Source of the DNA: Bifidobacteriaceae bacterium
Lineage (GTDB): Bacteria > Actinomycetota > Actinomycetes > Actinomycetales > WQXJ01
Direction: 5' to 3'
Assembly: GCA_031278665.1 (NCBI GenBank)
Contig: JAITKC010000064.1
Location: 1 to 5,411, forward strand
DNA length: 5,411 bases
Below are positions 1 through 5,246 of this stretch, piece by piece. Position numbers and translations under genes: made by a program. Numbering within the stretch: the stretch's first letter is position 1; every line of letters starts with the position of its first letter. The notes beneath the pieces are model-generated. The model was not told where the DNA came from and made no database searches. It saw nothing but the letters and a program-made list of their open reading frames with translations.

Positions 1-1742
1 GGGGCGGCGAAGCCGGGGCCGCTCAGCGAGCCGTTGGCGACTTCTTGTAGCACCCGGGCGCGGCCCCGGGTCGAGTCCTTCTCCAAGCCGGAGGCCAGGA
101 AGGAGGGGCACATGAAACCGCCGCCGGCGGCGGCGTCGGCATGGCACTTGGCGACGCCGGTGCAGCGGTGGGCGGCTCTGGTCAGATCGCCGCCGTCGGC
201 TTGGAAGCAGAACCCGCCGCGCGCCTTGATCGGTCGCGCGGCCGGCCGGCGCAGGTCCGCGTCGAGCGCCGCCGGGGAGACTTTGACCCCCGGATTCATC
301 AGCCCCAGCGGATCGAACAGCGCCTTGAACCGCTCCATCAGCTTGACGGCGGCGGGCGAGTACATCATCCCGAGTAGTTCGGAGCGGGCGCGGCCGTCGC
401 CGTGTTCGCCGGACAGCGACCCGCCGTGGGCGACCGCCAACTCGCCGGCCGCCCGCATGAAACTCCGAAAAGTCCGCGACCCGCGCTCAAACGGAAAGTC
501 GATTCGAATGTGGACGCAGCCGTCGCCCAAGTGCCCGTAGGGCAGACCCTCCAGTCCGAACCGGTCCAACAGCCGGTCGAAGGCGCGCAAATAGGCGCCC
601 AATTTGTCGGGCGGCACGGCGGCGTCCTCGAAGCCCGGCCAGCCCTGGCGACCCGATTGGGTCCGGCCGCCCAGGCCGGCGCCGTCCTCGCGAATCCGCC
701 AGATCGCCCGGGCCTGATCGCCCGGCGGGACAATCTTGTGGCGGCCGGTCGCGGCCGCCCGGACCACCGCGTCAGCCGCCGCCGGGTCTGCGACTTCGAC
801 CATCAGCCAGGCGCCGCCCTCGGGCAGGTCCGGCGCGGCGGCGACGTGGCGTCGGTAGACGCCGGCCAGACGGGCGTCGAGGCCCTCAAGGGCCAACGGG
901 CCGAACGGTAGCAGGGCTGGGACGTCGTCGGCGGCATCGGGCAACTTCGGGTAGCCCAACACGACCAAAACCGGCGCCTCGGCCAACCGGACCAGGCGCA
1001 ACTTCGCCTGGGCCACAATCCCCAGCGTGCCCTCGCCGCCGACCAGCGCCTTCGCCAGGTCGGCGCCCTTCTCCGGCAGCAGATGGTCAAGGCCGTAGCC
1101 GCTGATCTGGCGGCGGAAGCGGCCGAACTCGGTCCGCAGCACGGCCAGGTTCGCCGCGACCAACTCGGCCAGCCCGGCGACCGGCGAGAGATCGCCCCGG
1201 CCGGCCTCGACCAGGCGGCCGCGGCCGTCGATCAGCGTCAACGCCTCGACGTTGTCGGCCGTGCGGCCGTAGGCGATGGCGTGGTTGCCGCAAGCGTTAT
1301 TGCCGATCATGCCGCCGAAGGTACAGCGCGAATGGGTTGACGGATCGGGTCCGAAACGCAGTCCGTGCGGACTGACCAGTTGTTGTAGCGAATCCATCAC
1401 CACGCCGGGCTCGACCCGGGCGGTCCGGCCGGCGACGTCGACCTCCAAGACCCGGTTCAGGTGGCGCGAGGCGTCGACCACGATCCCGGGCCCAACCGCG
1501 TTGCCGGCGCAGGACGTGCCGGCGCCGCGCATCGTCACCGGGGTGTCGAATTGGCGGGCGATGCCGCCGACGGCCGCCAAGTCGTCGGCGTCGCGCGGGA
1601 AAACCACCACTTTGGGGACCACCCGGTAGTTCGACGCGTCAGTCGAGTACATCGCCCGGCTCAGCCGGCTCGCCTCCACCTCGCCGCGCAGATCCTTTGT
1701 CAGGGCGGCGGCAAGCGCCTCGACGTTCGGATTCGGGTCCAC
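1..1742 (-). CDS. FAD-binding and Fe-S-binding oxidoreductase (YdiJ / D-2-hydroxyacid dehydrogenase type), N-terminal 580 residues, 3' end outside window
   Basis: An uninterrupted 580-codon frame runs from a GTG to the left edge. Residues about 42-250 form a PCMH-type FAD-binding domain, with the segment MRGAGTSCAGNAVG (71-84) and FGGMIGNNACGNHAIAYGR (142-160), where FAD proteins of this family bind the cofactor. Residues about 255-490 are the FAD-oxidase C domain, with YGHLGDGCVHIRIDFP (402-417), SGEHGDGRARSELL (444-457) and the closing MNPGVKV (482-488). A cysteine cluster follows (C527, C533, then C545-P), like the Fe-S motif of YdiJ-type proteins, and STRGRARVL. Relatives have roughly 950-1000 residues, so a GlpC-like Fe-S/CCG half should lie outside the window. 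Family members oxidise D-2-hydroxyacids (D-lactate, D-2-hydroxyglutarate) at FAD and pass electrons through Fe-S clusters, usually near the membrane; the substrate here cannot be read. The GTG at 1742 is preferred because GGGAG lies 11 bases upstream; an in-frame GTG at 1760 has no such site. No short-range link to the DUF805 gene is evident, as 284 bp separate them. Confidence 0.9.
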   Translation of the reverse strand, partial: MDPNPNVEALAAALTKDLRGEVEASRLSRAMYSTDASNYRVVPKVVVFPRDADDLAAVGGIARQFDTPVTMRGAGTSCAGNAVGPGIVVDASRHLNRVLEVDVAGRTARVEPGVVMDSLQQLVSPHGLRFGPDPSTHSRCTFGGMIGNNACGNHAIAYGRTADNVEALTLIDGRGRLVEAGRGDLSPVAGLAELVAANLAVLRTEFGRFRRQISGYGLDHLLPEKGADLAKALVGGEGTLGIVAQAKLRLVRLAEAPVLVVLGYPKLPDAADDVPALLPFGPLALEGLDARLAGVYRRHVAAAPDLPEGGAWLMVEVADPAAADAVVRAAATGRHKIVPPGDQARAIWRIREDGAGLGGRTQSGRQGWPGFEDAAVPPDKLGAYLRAFDRLLDRFGLEGLPYGHLGDGCVHIRIDFPFERGSRTFRSFMRAAGELAVAHGGSLSGEHGDGRARSELLGMMYSPAAVKLMERFKALFDPLGLMNPGVKVSPAALDADLRRPAARPIKARGGFCFQADGGDLTRAAHRCTGVAKCHADAAAGGGFMCPSFLASGLEKDSTRGRARVLQEVANGSLSGPGFAA

Positions 1743-2026
1743 GTGACAATAGTCTCCCACGGTTGGCGGGCCGGGCCCTGTCCCCACTCCGGCCCCGGGC
1801 AGGCCGACGCGAAACGCCTGGTCACCGGCCCGGGCCGGCCGGCGGCGGCGAACCGGCCCAGAAGCCCATGTCCAGAACCCCGCGCACGACGCCCCCGGCG
1901 GCCACGTGCGGGCACTTCTGGACACCCGACCCGGCGGGGCGCAGCCCAATCCGGCCCCGGTTGCCCCCAGCTCAGGCCAACACGGCGCACAGCGAGAACT
2001 TTGCTAAGCCCCGCCGCCGCCGGTCG
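1743..2026. other. Intergenic region between the DUF805 gene and the oxidoreductase gene
   Basis: This 284-bp gap holds no frame that resembles a protein; open frames across it are GC-rich shadows with low-complexity Arg/Pro/Gly translations. Its one distinct structure is the long inverted repeat at 1869-1924. It should contain the promoter of the oxidoreductase on the minus strand, but I see no convincing -35/-10 pair. No T-rich terminator follows the DUF805 stop. Confidence 0.6.
1869..1924. repeat. Long imperfect inverted repeat (possible hairpin or operator)
   Basis: Perfect 9-bp arms TGTCCAGAA (1869-1877) and TTCTGGACA (1916-1924) enclose a second, bulged complementary pair: CCCGCGCACG (1879-1888) against CGTGCGGG (1905-1912). 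As RNA it would fold into one extended stem with an internal loop and a GC-rich apical loop. It lies about 100 bases after the DUF805 stop and about 127 before the oxidoreductase start. No U-tract follows on either strand, so a classical intrinsic terminator is unlikely. A related TTCTGG word occurs again next to it on the minus strand (about 1858-1863), which would also fit a regulator-binding cluster. The role is undetermined. Confidence 0.5.
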
Positions 2027-2923
2027 CTAAAGCCGGGATTGGTGCGGGCGGCGGCGGCCGTCGCCGGGCGGCGTGCCGGGTTGGAGCAAGAACACCAACA
2101 GGATGATCCCGCCGAATGGCACGACGCTGACGAAGAACCAGGCGCCCGAATGGCCGGCGTCGTGCAGGCGGCGCCAGACCAGGGCCAGATTGGGGATCAG
2201 GGCGGCGATCGCCCAGAGCCAGAGCAAGACGTAGAAGACAGCCCCCGCGCCCATGCCGGACAAACTCGGCGCGGACCCCGAATAGGCGCCGCCGGAACCG
2301 TAGCGCAACAAAGTGGCGATCCAGAAGTCGCGGCCGCCGGCTAACCAGGAGGCTGTTATCAGACCGCCGGCCACCAGGGTGTTGGCCAAATAGAACCACC
2401 AGTATTCGCCGCGCGAGGCATAGCTTGAGAAGTCGGCGTATTTCTGGAAGGCGCGCCTGACGGCGGCCAGAAAACCGATGCCGTACCAGGCCTGGTCCCG
2501 CCTGGGCTCGACGCTCGGGCCGGGCGGCGGGGGAATCGGCTGGGTGGGAACCCGAGTCGATTGGCCGTATTGCGACTGGCCGTACTGACCGCCGTACTGG
2601 CCGTACTGCCCGTATTGGCCCTGGCCGGGAAGCGGCGGGACCGGTCCCACCGGCTGGCCGCCCAGCCCGACCGCCGGCGATTGGCCGCCAACCGGCCCGC
2701 GATAGAACGGATCGGGCGGCGAACCCGGTTGGGTCGGCATCGGGCCGTACGGGTTCGGCTCGCCCCAAGGCTGGCCGCCGGATTGTGGGTGGGGACCGGG
2801 CTGGCCGTAAGGCTGCCCGCCGGATTGAGGGTGGGGACCGGGCTGGCCGTAAGGCTGGCCGTAAGGCTGGCCGGGGCCCGGACCATAAGGTCCTCCTTGG
2901 CCGGTGTGCGGGGGGATTGTCAT
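2027..2923 (-). CDS. DUF805 family membrane protein with Gly/Gln/Pro/Tyr-rich N-terminal tail
   Basis: The 298-residue protein has two parts. Residues 1-140 are a low-complexity, presumably disordered, cytoplasmic tail rich in G, Q, P and Y, with two 14-residue tandem repeats (25-52) and QYG-type repeats (101-122). Residues 145-285 match the DUF805 (YhaH-like) integral membrane domain. It starts with AFQKYADFSSYASRGEYWWF (158-177), where the family shows the F..Y..F..R.SR.EYW pattern, and has helices at about 174-194, 227-250 and 260-281. The hallmark LVWRRLHDAGHSG (248-260) lies between the last two helices. The end is atypical: after LLQPGTPPG the usual Asn-Arg-Tyr/Phe-Gly motif is replaced by an Arg-rich tail. 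I checked the other two frames there and neither restores it. The ATG at 2923 is preferred over the in-frame ATG at 2950 because AAGG lies 7 bases upstream. It follows miaB by 71 bp on the same strand and may share its transcript. The molecular function of DUF805 proteins is not established. Confidence 0.88.
   Translation of the reverse strand: MTIPPHTGQGGPYGPGPGQPYGQPYGQPGPHPQSGGQPYGQPGPHPQSGGQPWGEPNPYGPMPTQPGSPPDPFYRGPVGGQSPAVGLGGQPVGPVPPLPGQGQYGQYGQYGGQYGQSQYGQSTRVPTQPIPPPPGPSVEPRRDQAWYGIGFLAAVRRAFQKYADFSSYASRGEYWWFYLANTLVAGGLITASWLAGGRDFWIATLLRYGSGGAYSGSAPSLSGMGAGAVFYVLLWLWAIAALIPNLALVWRRLHDAGHSGAWFFVSVVPFGGIILLVFLLQPGTPPGDGRRRPHQSRL
2558..2623 (-). repeat. QYG-type short repeats in the DUF805 protein tail
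   Basis: Codons 101-122 encode a run of Gln-Tyr-Gly units (Q-Y-G-Q-Y-G-Q-Y-G-G-Q-Y-G and so on), built at DNA level from repeats of the 9-base word CTGGCCGTA/CTGACCGCC type. Tyr spaced every three to four residues in a G/Q background is a known composition of disordered, self-associating tails. Here that is only a compositional observation. Confidence 0.75.
2768..2851 (-). repeat. Two-copy 42-bp tandem repeat in the DUF805 tail
   Basis: Two adjacent 42-bp units (2768-2809 and 2810-2851) differ at only two bases and each encodes YGQPGPHPQSGGQP in frame. Partial YGQP units continue upstream in the gene (about 2852-2870). The near identity points to recent duplication, and the unit length keeps the frame, so copy number could vary between strains without breaking the protein. 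Confidence 0.85.
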
Positions 2924-2994
2924 AGCTCGGCCTTCATCCGGGTCAGTCATCGGTGTCAAGGCCAGCCTAGCCCCAAGCGGCGCCGGCGGGTCGG

Positions 2995-4461
2995 TTAGGC
3001 GAGGCGTAGCCGCAGTGGGCGCACGGGCCGGGGCGGGGCGGCGTCGGGGCGGCGGTCGGCGTAAGCGATCAGGCGGAACGGGCCGCCCGTCAGAGCGGCG
3101 TCGGCGATCAGGTGGTGCGGCGCGGCCCCGGTGACAACGGTCTGCACGATGTCGCCGGGCCGAGGCGCGGCATCGGGCGCGGGCGGCAGGCCGACGTGGA
3201 CCAGCCGGCCCTCGCGGCTGCGCCCGGAGACGCGGGCGCGCTCGCGGTCCTTGCGCCCCTGGCCGGCCGCGACCAACACCTCGACGGGACGGCCGACCTG
3301 GGCGGCGTTGTCCTCCAGGCTGATCCGGTCCTGGAGTTCGACCAGGCGGGCGAAACGCTCGGACACCACTTCGGCCGGCACCTGATCCGCCATGGCCGCC
3401 GCCGGCGTGCCCGGCCGGATCGAATACTGAAAGGTGTAGGCGCTGGCGAAGCGGGACCGGGCGACCACGTCGAGGGTGTCTTGAAAATCGGCTTCGGTCT
3501 CGCCGGGAAACCCGACAATGACATCGGTCGAGATGGCGGCGTCCGGCATGGCCGCCCGCACCCGCTCGAGCACGCCCATGAAACGCGCCGCCCGATAGGA
3601 GCGCCGCATCGCCCGGAGAATCCGGTCCGACCCGGACTGCAGCGGCATGTGCAGTTGGCGCGCCACAACCGGCGTGGCGGCCATAGCGGCGATCACGTCG
3701 TCGCTGAAAGCGGCCGGATGAGGCGAGGTGAAACGCAGCCGCTCCAGGCCCTCGACCCGGCCGACCGCCCGCAACAGCTTCGCGAAGGCGCCGCGGTCGC
3801 CGAATTCGGCGCCGTAGGAGTTGACGTTCTGGCCCAACAGCGTGACCTCGACCGCGCCCGTCGCCACCACGGCCTCGACTTCGGCCAGGATGTCGCCCGG
3901 CCGGCGGTCGCGTTCGCGCCCGCGCAGCGACGGCACTATACAAAAAGTGCAGGTGTTGTTACAGCCGACCGAGATTGAAACCCAGGCGCTGAAAGGGCTC
4001 TCGCGGCGCGTCGGCAGGGTCGACGGAAACACCGTCAACGCCTCTTCGATCTCGACCTGGGCGGTTTTGGCCCAACGCGCCCGCTCCAGCAGGGCGGGCA
4101 GGGCGCCAAGGTTGTGCGTCCCGAACACGACGTCGACCCAGGGCGCCCGCTCGACGATTCCCGCCCGATCCTTTTGCGCCAGGCAGCCGCCGACCGCGAT
4201 CTGCATGCCGGGGTGTTCCTCTTTGAGTTGACGCAGCTGCCCCAGGTTGCCGAACAGCCTGGTGGCGGCGTTTTCCCTGACCGCGCAGGTGTTTATGACG
4301 ACCACGTCGGCCAGCGGAATCCCCTGGGCGCGGATTGGCGCGCCGTCGGCCGGCAGGTAGCCGGCCGCCTCCAACAGGCCGGCCAGGTGCTCGGAATCAT
4401 GCGCGTTCATTTGGCAGCCGAGCGTTCGCACGGCATAAGTGCGCGGCGGTTTGGCAGTCAT
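2995..4461 (-). CDS. miaB: tRNA-2-methylthio-N6-dimethylallyladenosine synthase (MiaB)
   Basis: This 488-residue radical-SAM enzyme adds a methylthio group to C2 of i6A at position 37 of tRNAs that read UNN codons, in the cytoplasm, using two [4Fe-4S] clusters and S-adenosylmethionine. Domain order is complete. The UPF0004/MTTase domain (about 8-118) has cluster ligands C16 ([12 protein letters not shown]), C59 (NTCAVRENA) and C93 (GGCLAQ). The radical-SAM core (about 155-350) has the CxxxCxxC motif at C167, C171, C174, plus [13 protein letters not shown] (270-282) and [16 protein letters not shown] (311-326). The TRAM RNA-binding domain (about 384-455) ends in APHHLIADA. Length is normal for actinobacterial MiaB. 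The ATG at 4461 puts the conserved [13 protein letters not shown] at the expected distance from the start, although the upstream GAGAC is a weak ribosome-binding site. It starts 12 bp after the toxin stop, so co-transcription is likely. MiaA, which makes the i6A substrate, is often nearby in actinobacteria but is not in this window. Confidence 0.97.
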   Translation of the reverse strand: MTAKPPRTYAVRTLGCQMNAHDSEHLAGLLEAAGYLPADGAPIRAQGIPLADVVVINTCAVRENAATRLFGNLGQLRQLKEEHPGMQIAVGGCLAQKDRAGIVERAPWVDVVFGTHNLGALPALLERARWAKTAQVEIEEALTVFPSTLPTRRESPFSAWVSISVGCNNTCTFCIVPSLRGRERDRRPGDILAEVEAVVATGAVEVTLLGQNVNSYGAEFGDRGAFAKLLRAVGRVEGLERLRFTSPHPAAFSDDVIAAMAATPVVARQLHMPLQSGSDRILRAMRRSYRAARFMGVLERVRAAMPDAAISTDVIVGFPGETEADFQDTLDVVARSRFASAYTFQYSIRPGTPAAAMADQVPAEVVSERFARLVELQDRISLEDNAAQVGRPVEVLVAAGQGRKDRERARVSGRSREGRLVHVGLPPAPDAAPRPGDIVQTVVTGAAPHHLIADAALTGGPFRLIAYADRRPDAAPPRPVRPLRLRLA

Positions 4462-4473
4462 GGCGCGCTTGTC

Positions 4474-4875
4474 TCAGGCGAACGGGTTGGCGACCATGAC
4501 CCCGCGAATGGCGGAGCCAGTCGCCAGGTCTTCGCTCAACAGAACTGAACAGCCCGCGCCAACCGCGGCTTCGACGATTAGCGCGTCCCAATAGGCCAGC
4601 CGGTGGCGCCGCGCGGTGTGAATCGCGGCGGCGACCAGCGCCGCCGTGATCGGTTGGACGGGGAAGGCGCGCAACTTCGCGACCGCCGCCTCGGCTTTGG
4701 CGGCCGGAACCGCCAGCTTGCGGGTGACGACCCAATAGAACTCGGACAGCACCTGGGCCGAGAACACCGGAGAGTAGACGTCGATCAACCCCCTGGCGAT
4801 TCGCTGCTTTCGGGCGTCGGCGCCGTCGTAGGCGTACACCAGGACGTTCGAATCAAAGAATGCCTCACCGCTCAT
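4474..4875 (-). CDS. vapC: PIN-domain ribonuclease toxin, VapC family
   Basis: The 133-residue protein is a complete single PIN domain, the usual length for VapC toxins, which are Mg/Mn-dependent RNases. The acidic metal site is intact: D8 in FFDSNVLVYAYD, E45 in QVLSEFYWVV, D97 in HRLAYWDALIVEAA, and E115/D116 in VLLSEDLATG. The motif order and spacing (N-terminal DSN, SEF about 36 residues later, WDALI at about 96) are the standard ones, so the enzyme is probably active. Many characterised VapCs cut tRNA anticodon loops or the sarcin-ricin loop of 23S rRNA; the target here cannot be read. Its ATG at 4875 lies inside the last codons of the antitoxin gene (11-bp overlap), a layout typical of translationally coupled toxin-antitoxin pairs, with a GAGA-type ribosome-binding site upstream. 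No frameshift or lost residue is visible. A generic PIN nuclease outside a toxin role is unlikely given the partner gene. Confidence 0.92.
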   Translation of the reverse strand: MSGEAFFDSNVLVYAYDGADARKQRIARGLIDVYSPVFSAQVLSEFYWVVTRKLAVPAAKAEAAVAKLRAFPVQPITAALVAAAIHTARRHRLAYWDALIVEAAVGAGCSVLLSEDLATGSAIRGVMVANPFA

Positions 4876-5125
4876 AGATCTCTTGTCTGGTCCATGCCCT
4901 TCCCCCGGGACCGCTGGAACCCCCGGGACCGCTGGAACCGCTGGAACCGCTGGCGTCGCCCGCCAGGTCGAGGAACTGCTGCCAAGCGCCGGCCGACGGG
5001 CCGGCCCCGGCGTATTTGTCGAGGAAATCCCGGACCACGGCGTTGACCGAGGTCGCTTCCGAGGCGGCCCGAATGCGGGCCTTGCGCAAAGTCTCGTCCG
5101 GGACCGCCAGTGTCAAATTGCGCAC
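4865..5125 (-). CDS. Ribbon-helix-helix antitoxin of the VapBC-type pair
   Basis: This small protein of 86 residues (87 if the TTG at 5128 is used) opens with a ribbon-helix-helix fold: strand NLTLAV, helix 1 PDETLRKARIRAASEA, turn TS, helix 2 VNAVVRDFLDKYAG. This resembles CopG/VapB-type antitoxins, which bind operator DNA as dimers and neutralise the toxin with a C-terminal tail. Residues about 47-56 (AWQQFLDLAG) may start the tail. A Gly/Ser/Pro linker (about 59-75) encoded by DNA tandem repeats then leads to a final RAWTRQEIYER, a charged, Trp/Tyr-containing end like many toxin-binding peptides. The GTG at 5125 is favoured over TTG at 5128: AAGG lies 7 bases before the GTG and only 4 before the TTG. 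The same bases also resemble a -10 box, which would make the GTG leaderless. The gene probably represses its own promoter through the palindrome at 5138-5152. It is followed directly by the toxin with 11-bp overlap. Confidence 0.88.
   Translation of the reverse strand: MRNLTLAVPDETLRKARIRAASEATSVNAVVRDFLDKYAGAGPSAGAWQQFLDLAGDASGSSGSSGPGGSSGPGGRAWTRQEIYER
4903..4953 (-). repeat. 18-bp/9-bp tandem repeats encoding the antitoxin linker
   Basis: Two perfect 18-bp units (4903-4920 and 4921-4938) are followed by a 9-bp half unit (4939-4947) and a further partial one (4948-4953) built on CGCTGGAAC. On the minus strand each 18-mer encodes the six residues of a Gly-Ser-Ser-Gly-Pro-Gly hexad. Unit length is a multiple of three, so slippage would lengthen or shorten the linker without frameshift. 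Confidence 0.9.
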
Positions 5126-5131
5126 CAAGCC

Positions 5132-5160
5132 ACCTTAACACAGGGCCTGTGTGAATAACT
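5132..5160 (-). promoter_or_regulatory. Candidate promoter and operator of the toxin-antitoxin operon
   Basis: A perfect palindrome with 7-bp arms around one base (ACACAGG-G-CCTGTGT, 5138-5152) extends to a 21-bp imperfect palindrome (5135-5155) with one further mismatched pair. On the minus strand the next six bases, TAAGGT (5137-5132), fit the TAnnnT pattern of actinobacterial -10 boxes, and six bases later comes the antitoxin GTG (5125), a distance that would suit a leaderless transcript. The -35 position (5160-5155, AGTTAT) is a poor match. A dimeric RHH repressor on this palindrome would sit between -35 and -10, the usual autorepression layout. The palindrome is seen directly; promoter and operator roles are inferred. 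Confidence 0.55.
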
Positions 5161-5178
5161 GCCGTGTGAATAACTGCC
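5149..5178. repeat. Perfect two-copy 15-bp direct repeat containing DnaA-box-like motifs
   Basis: The 15-mer GTGTGAATAACTGCC occurs at 5149-5163 and again, immediately adjacent and identical, at 5164-5178. On the minus strand each copy holds TTATTCACA (5158-5150 and 5173-5165), an exact match to the general DnaA-box pattern TTATNCACA. This is one of the few AT-containing spots in a GC-rich window. Copy 1 overlaps the right arm of the palindrome at 5138-5152, so the repeat may instead be a second regulator site for the operon. Confidence 0.8.
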
Positions 5179-5230
5179 GCCCGGCCAACCCGGGCGCGGC
5201 CTCGGCGCCGCTTGGCGCCGTGACGGCGCC
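5179..5230 (-). terminator. Cluster of GC-rich hairpins after recX (possible non-canonical terminator)
   Basis: Downstream of the recX stop lie three closely packed stem options: GGCGCCG/CGGCGCC with a 3-base loop (5214-5230), CGGCGCC/GGCGCCG with a GCTT loop (5203-5220), and GCCCGG/CCGGGC with a 5-base loop (5179-5195). The first two share the middle arm and exclude each other. No U-tract follows, so this would be a U-less terminator of the type proposed for high-GC actinobacteria, or simply structure in a leader. Confidence 0.35.
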
Positions 5231-5246
5231 ACCCGGCCGGCTGTGG

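Noticed and set aside
34..911. Long plus-strand open frames over the oxidoreductase gene (34-540, 402-911)
   Set aside because: The minus-strand frame encodes a continuous FAD oxidase with family motifs; the plus-strand translations are low-complexity shadows common at this GC content.
1700..1990. 96-codon minus-strand frame in the gap before the oxidoreductase
   Set aside because: It overlaps the start of the oxidoreductase in another frame, has an Arg/Gly/Pro-biased translation and no clear ribosome-binding site or family resemblance.
2558..2870. CRISPR-like regular repeats
   Set aside because: The repeats are in-frame, directly adjacent and coding, without unique spacers.
2973..2984. A 12-mer (CCAAGCGGCGCC) after miaB that matches, inverted, 5204-5215 after recX
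   Set aside because: It is short and GC-only apart from three bases, so chance is likely at this composition, and the flanks do not match. It does not look like an attachment site or mobile-element end.
2965..3000. GCCTA/TAGGC inverted repeat across the miaB stop codon
   Set aside because: Only five base pairs around a 26-base GC-rich loop with no U-tract; not enough to call a terminator.
2951..3943. Upstream extension of the DUF805 frame into a 638-codon open frame
   Set aside because: The part beyond 2950 lies opposite the reading of miaB in another frame, is Arg/Pro/Gly-rich and shows no domain. The start at 2923 has a good ribosome-binding site and MiaB is unmistakable.
3112..3978. 288-codon plus-strand frame opposite miaB
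   Set aside because: It is antisense to the conserved MiaB core and its translation (Gly/Arg/Asp/His-rich) has no recognisable domain.
4474..5180. Insertion-sequence or integrase boundary around the toxin-antitoxin pair
   Set aside because: No transposase, terminal inverted repeat or target duplication pairs the two sides. The 15-bp repeat is tandem on one side only.
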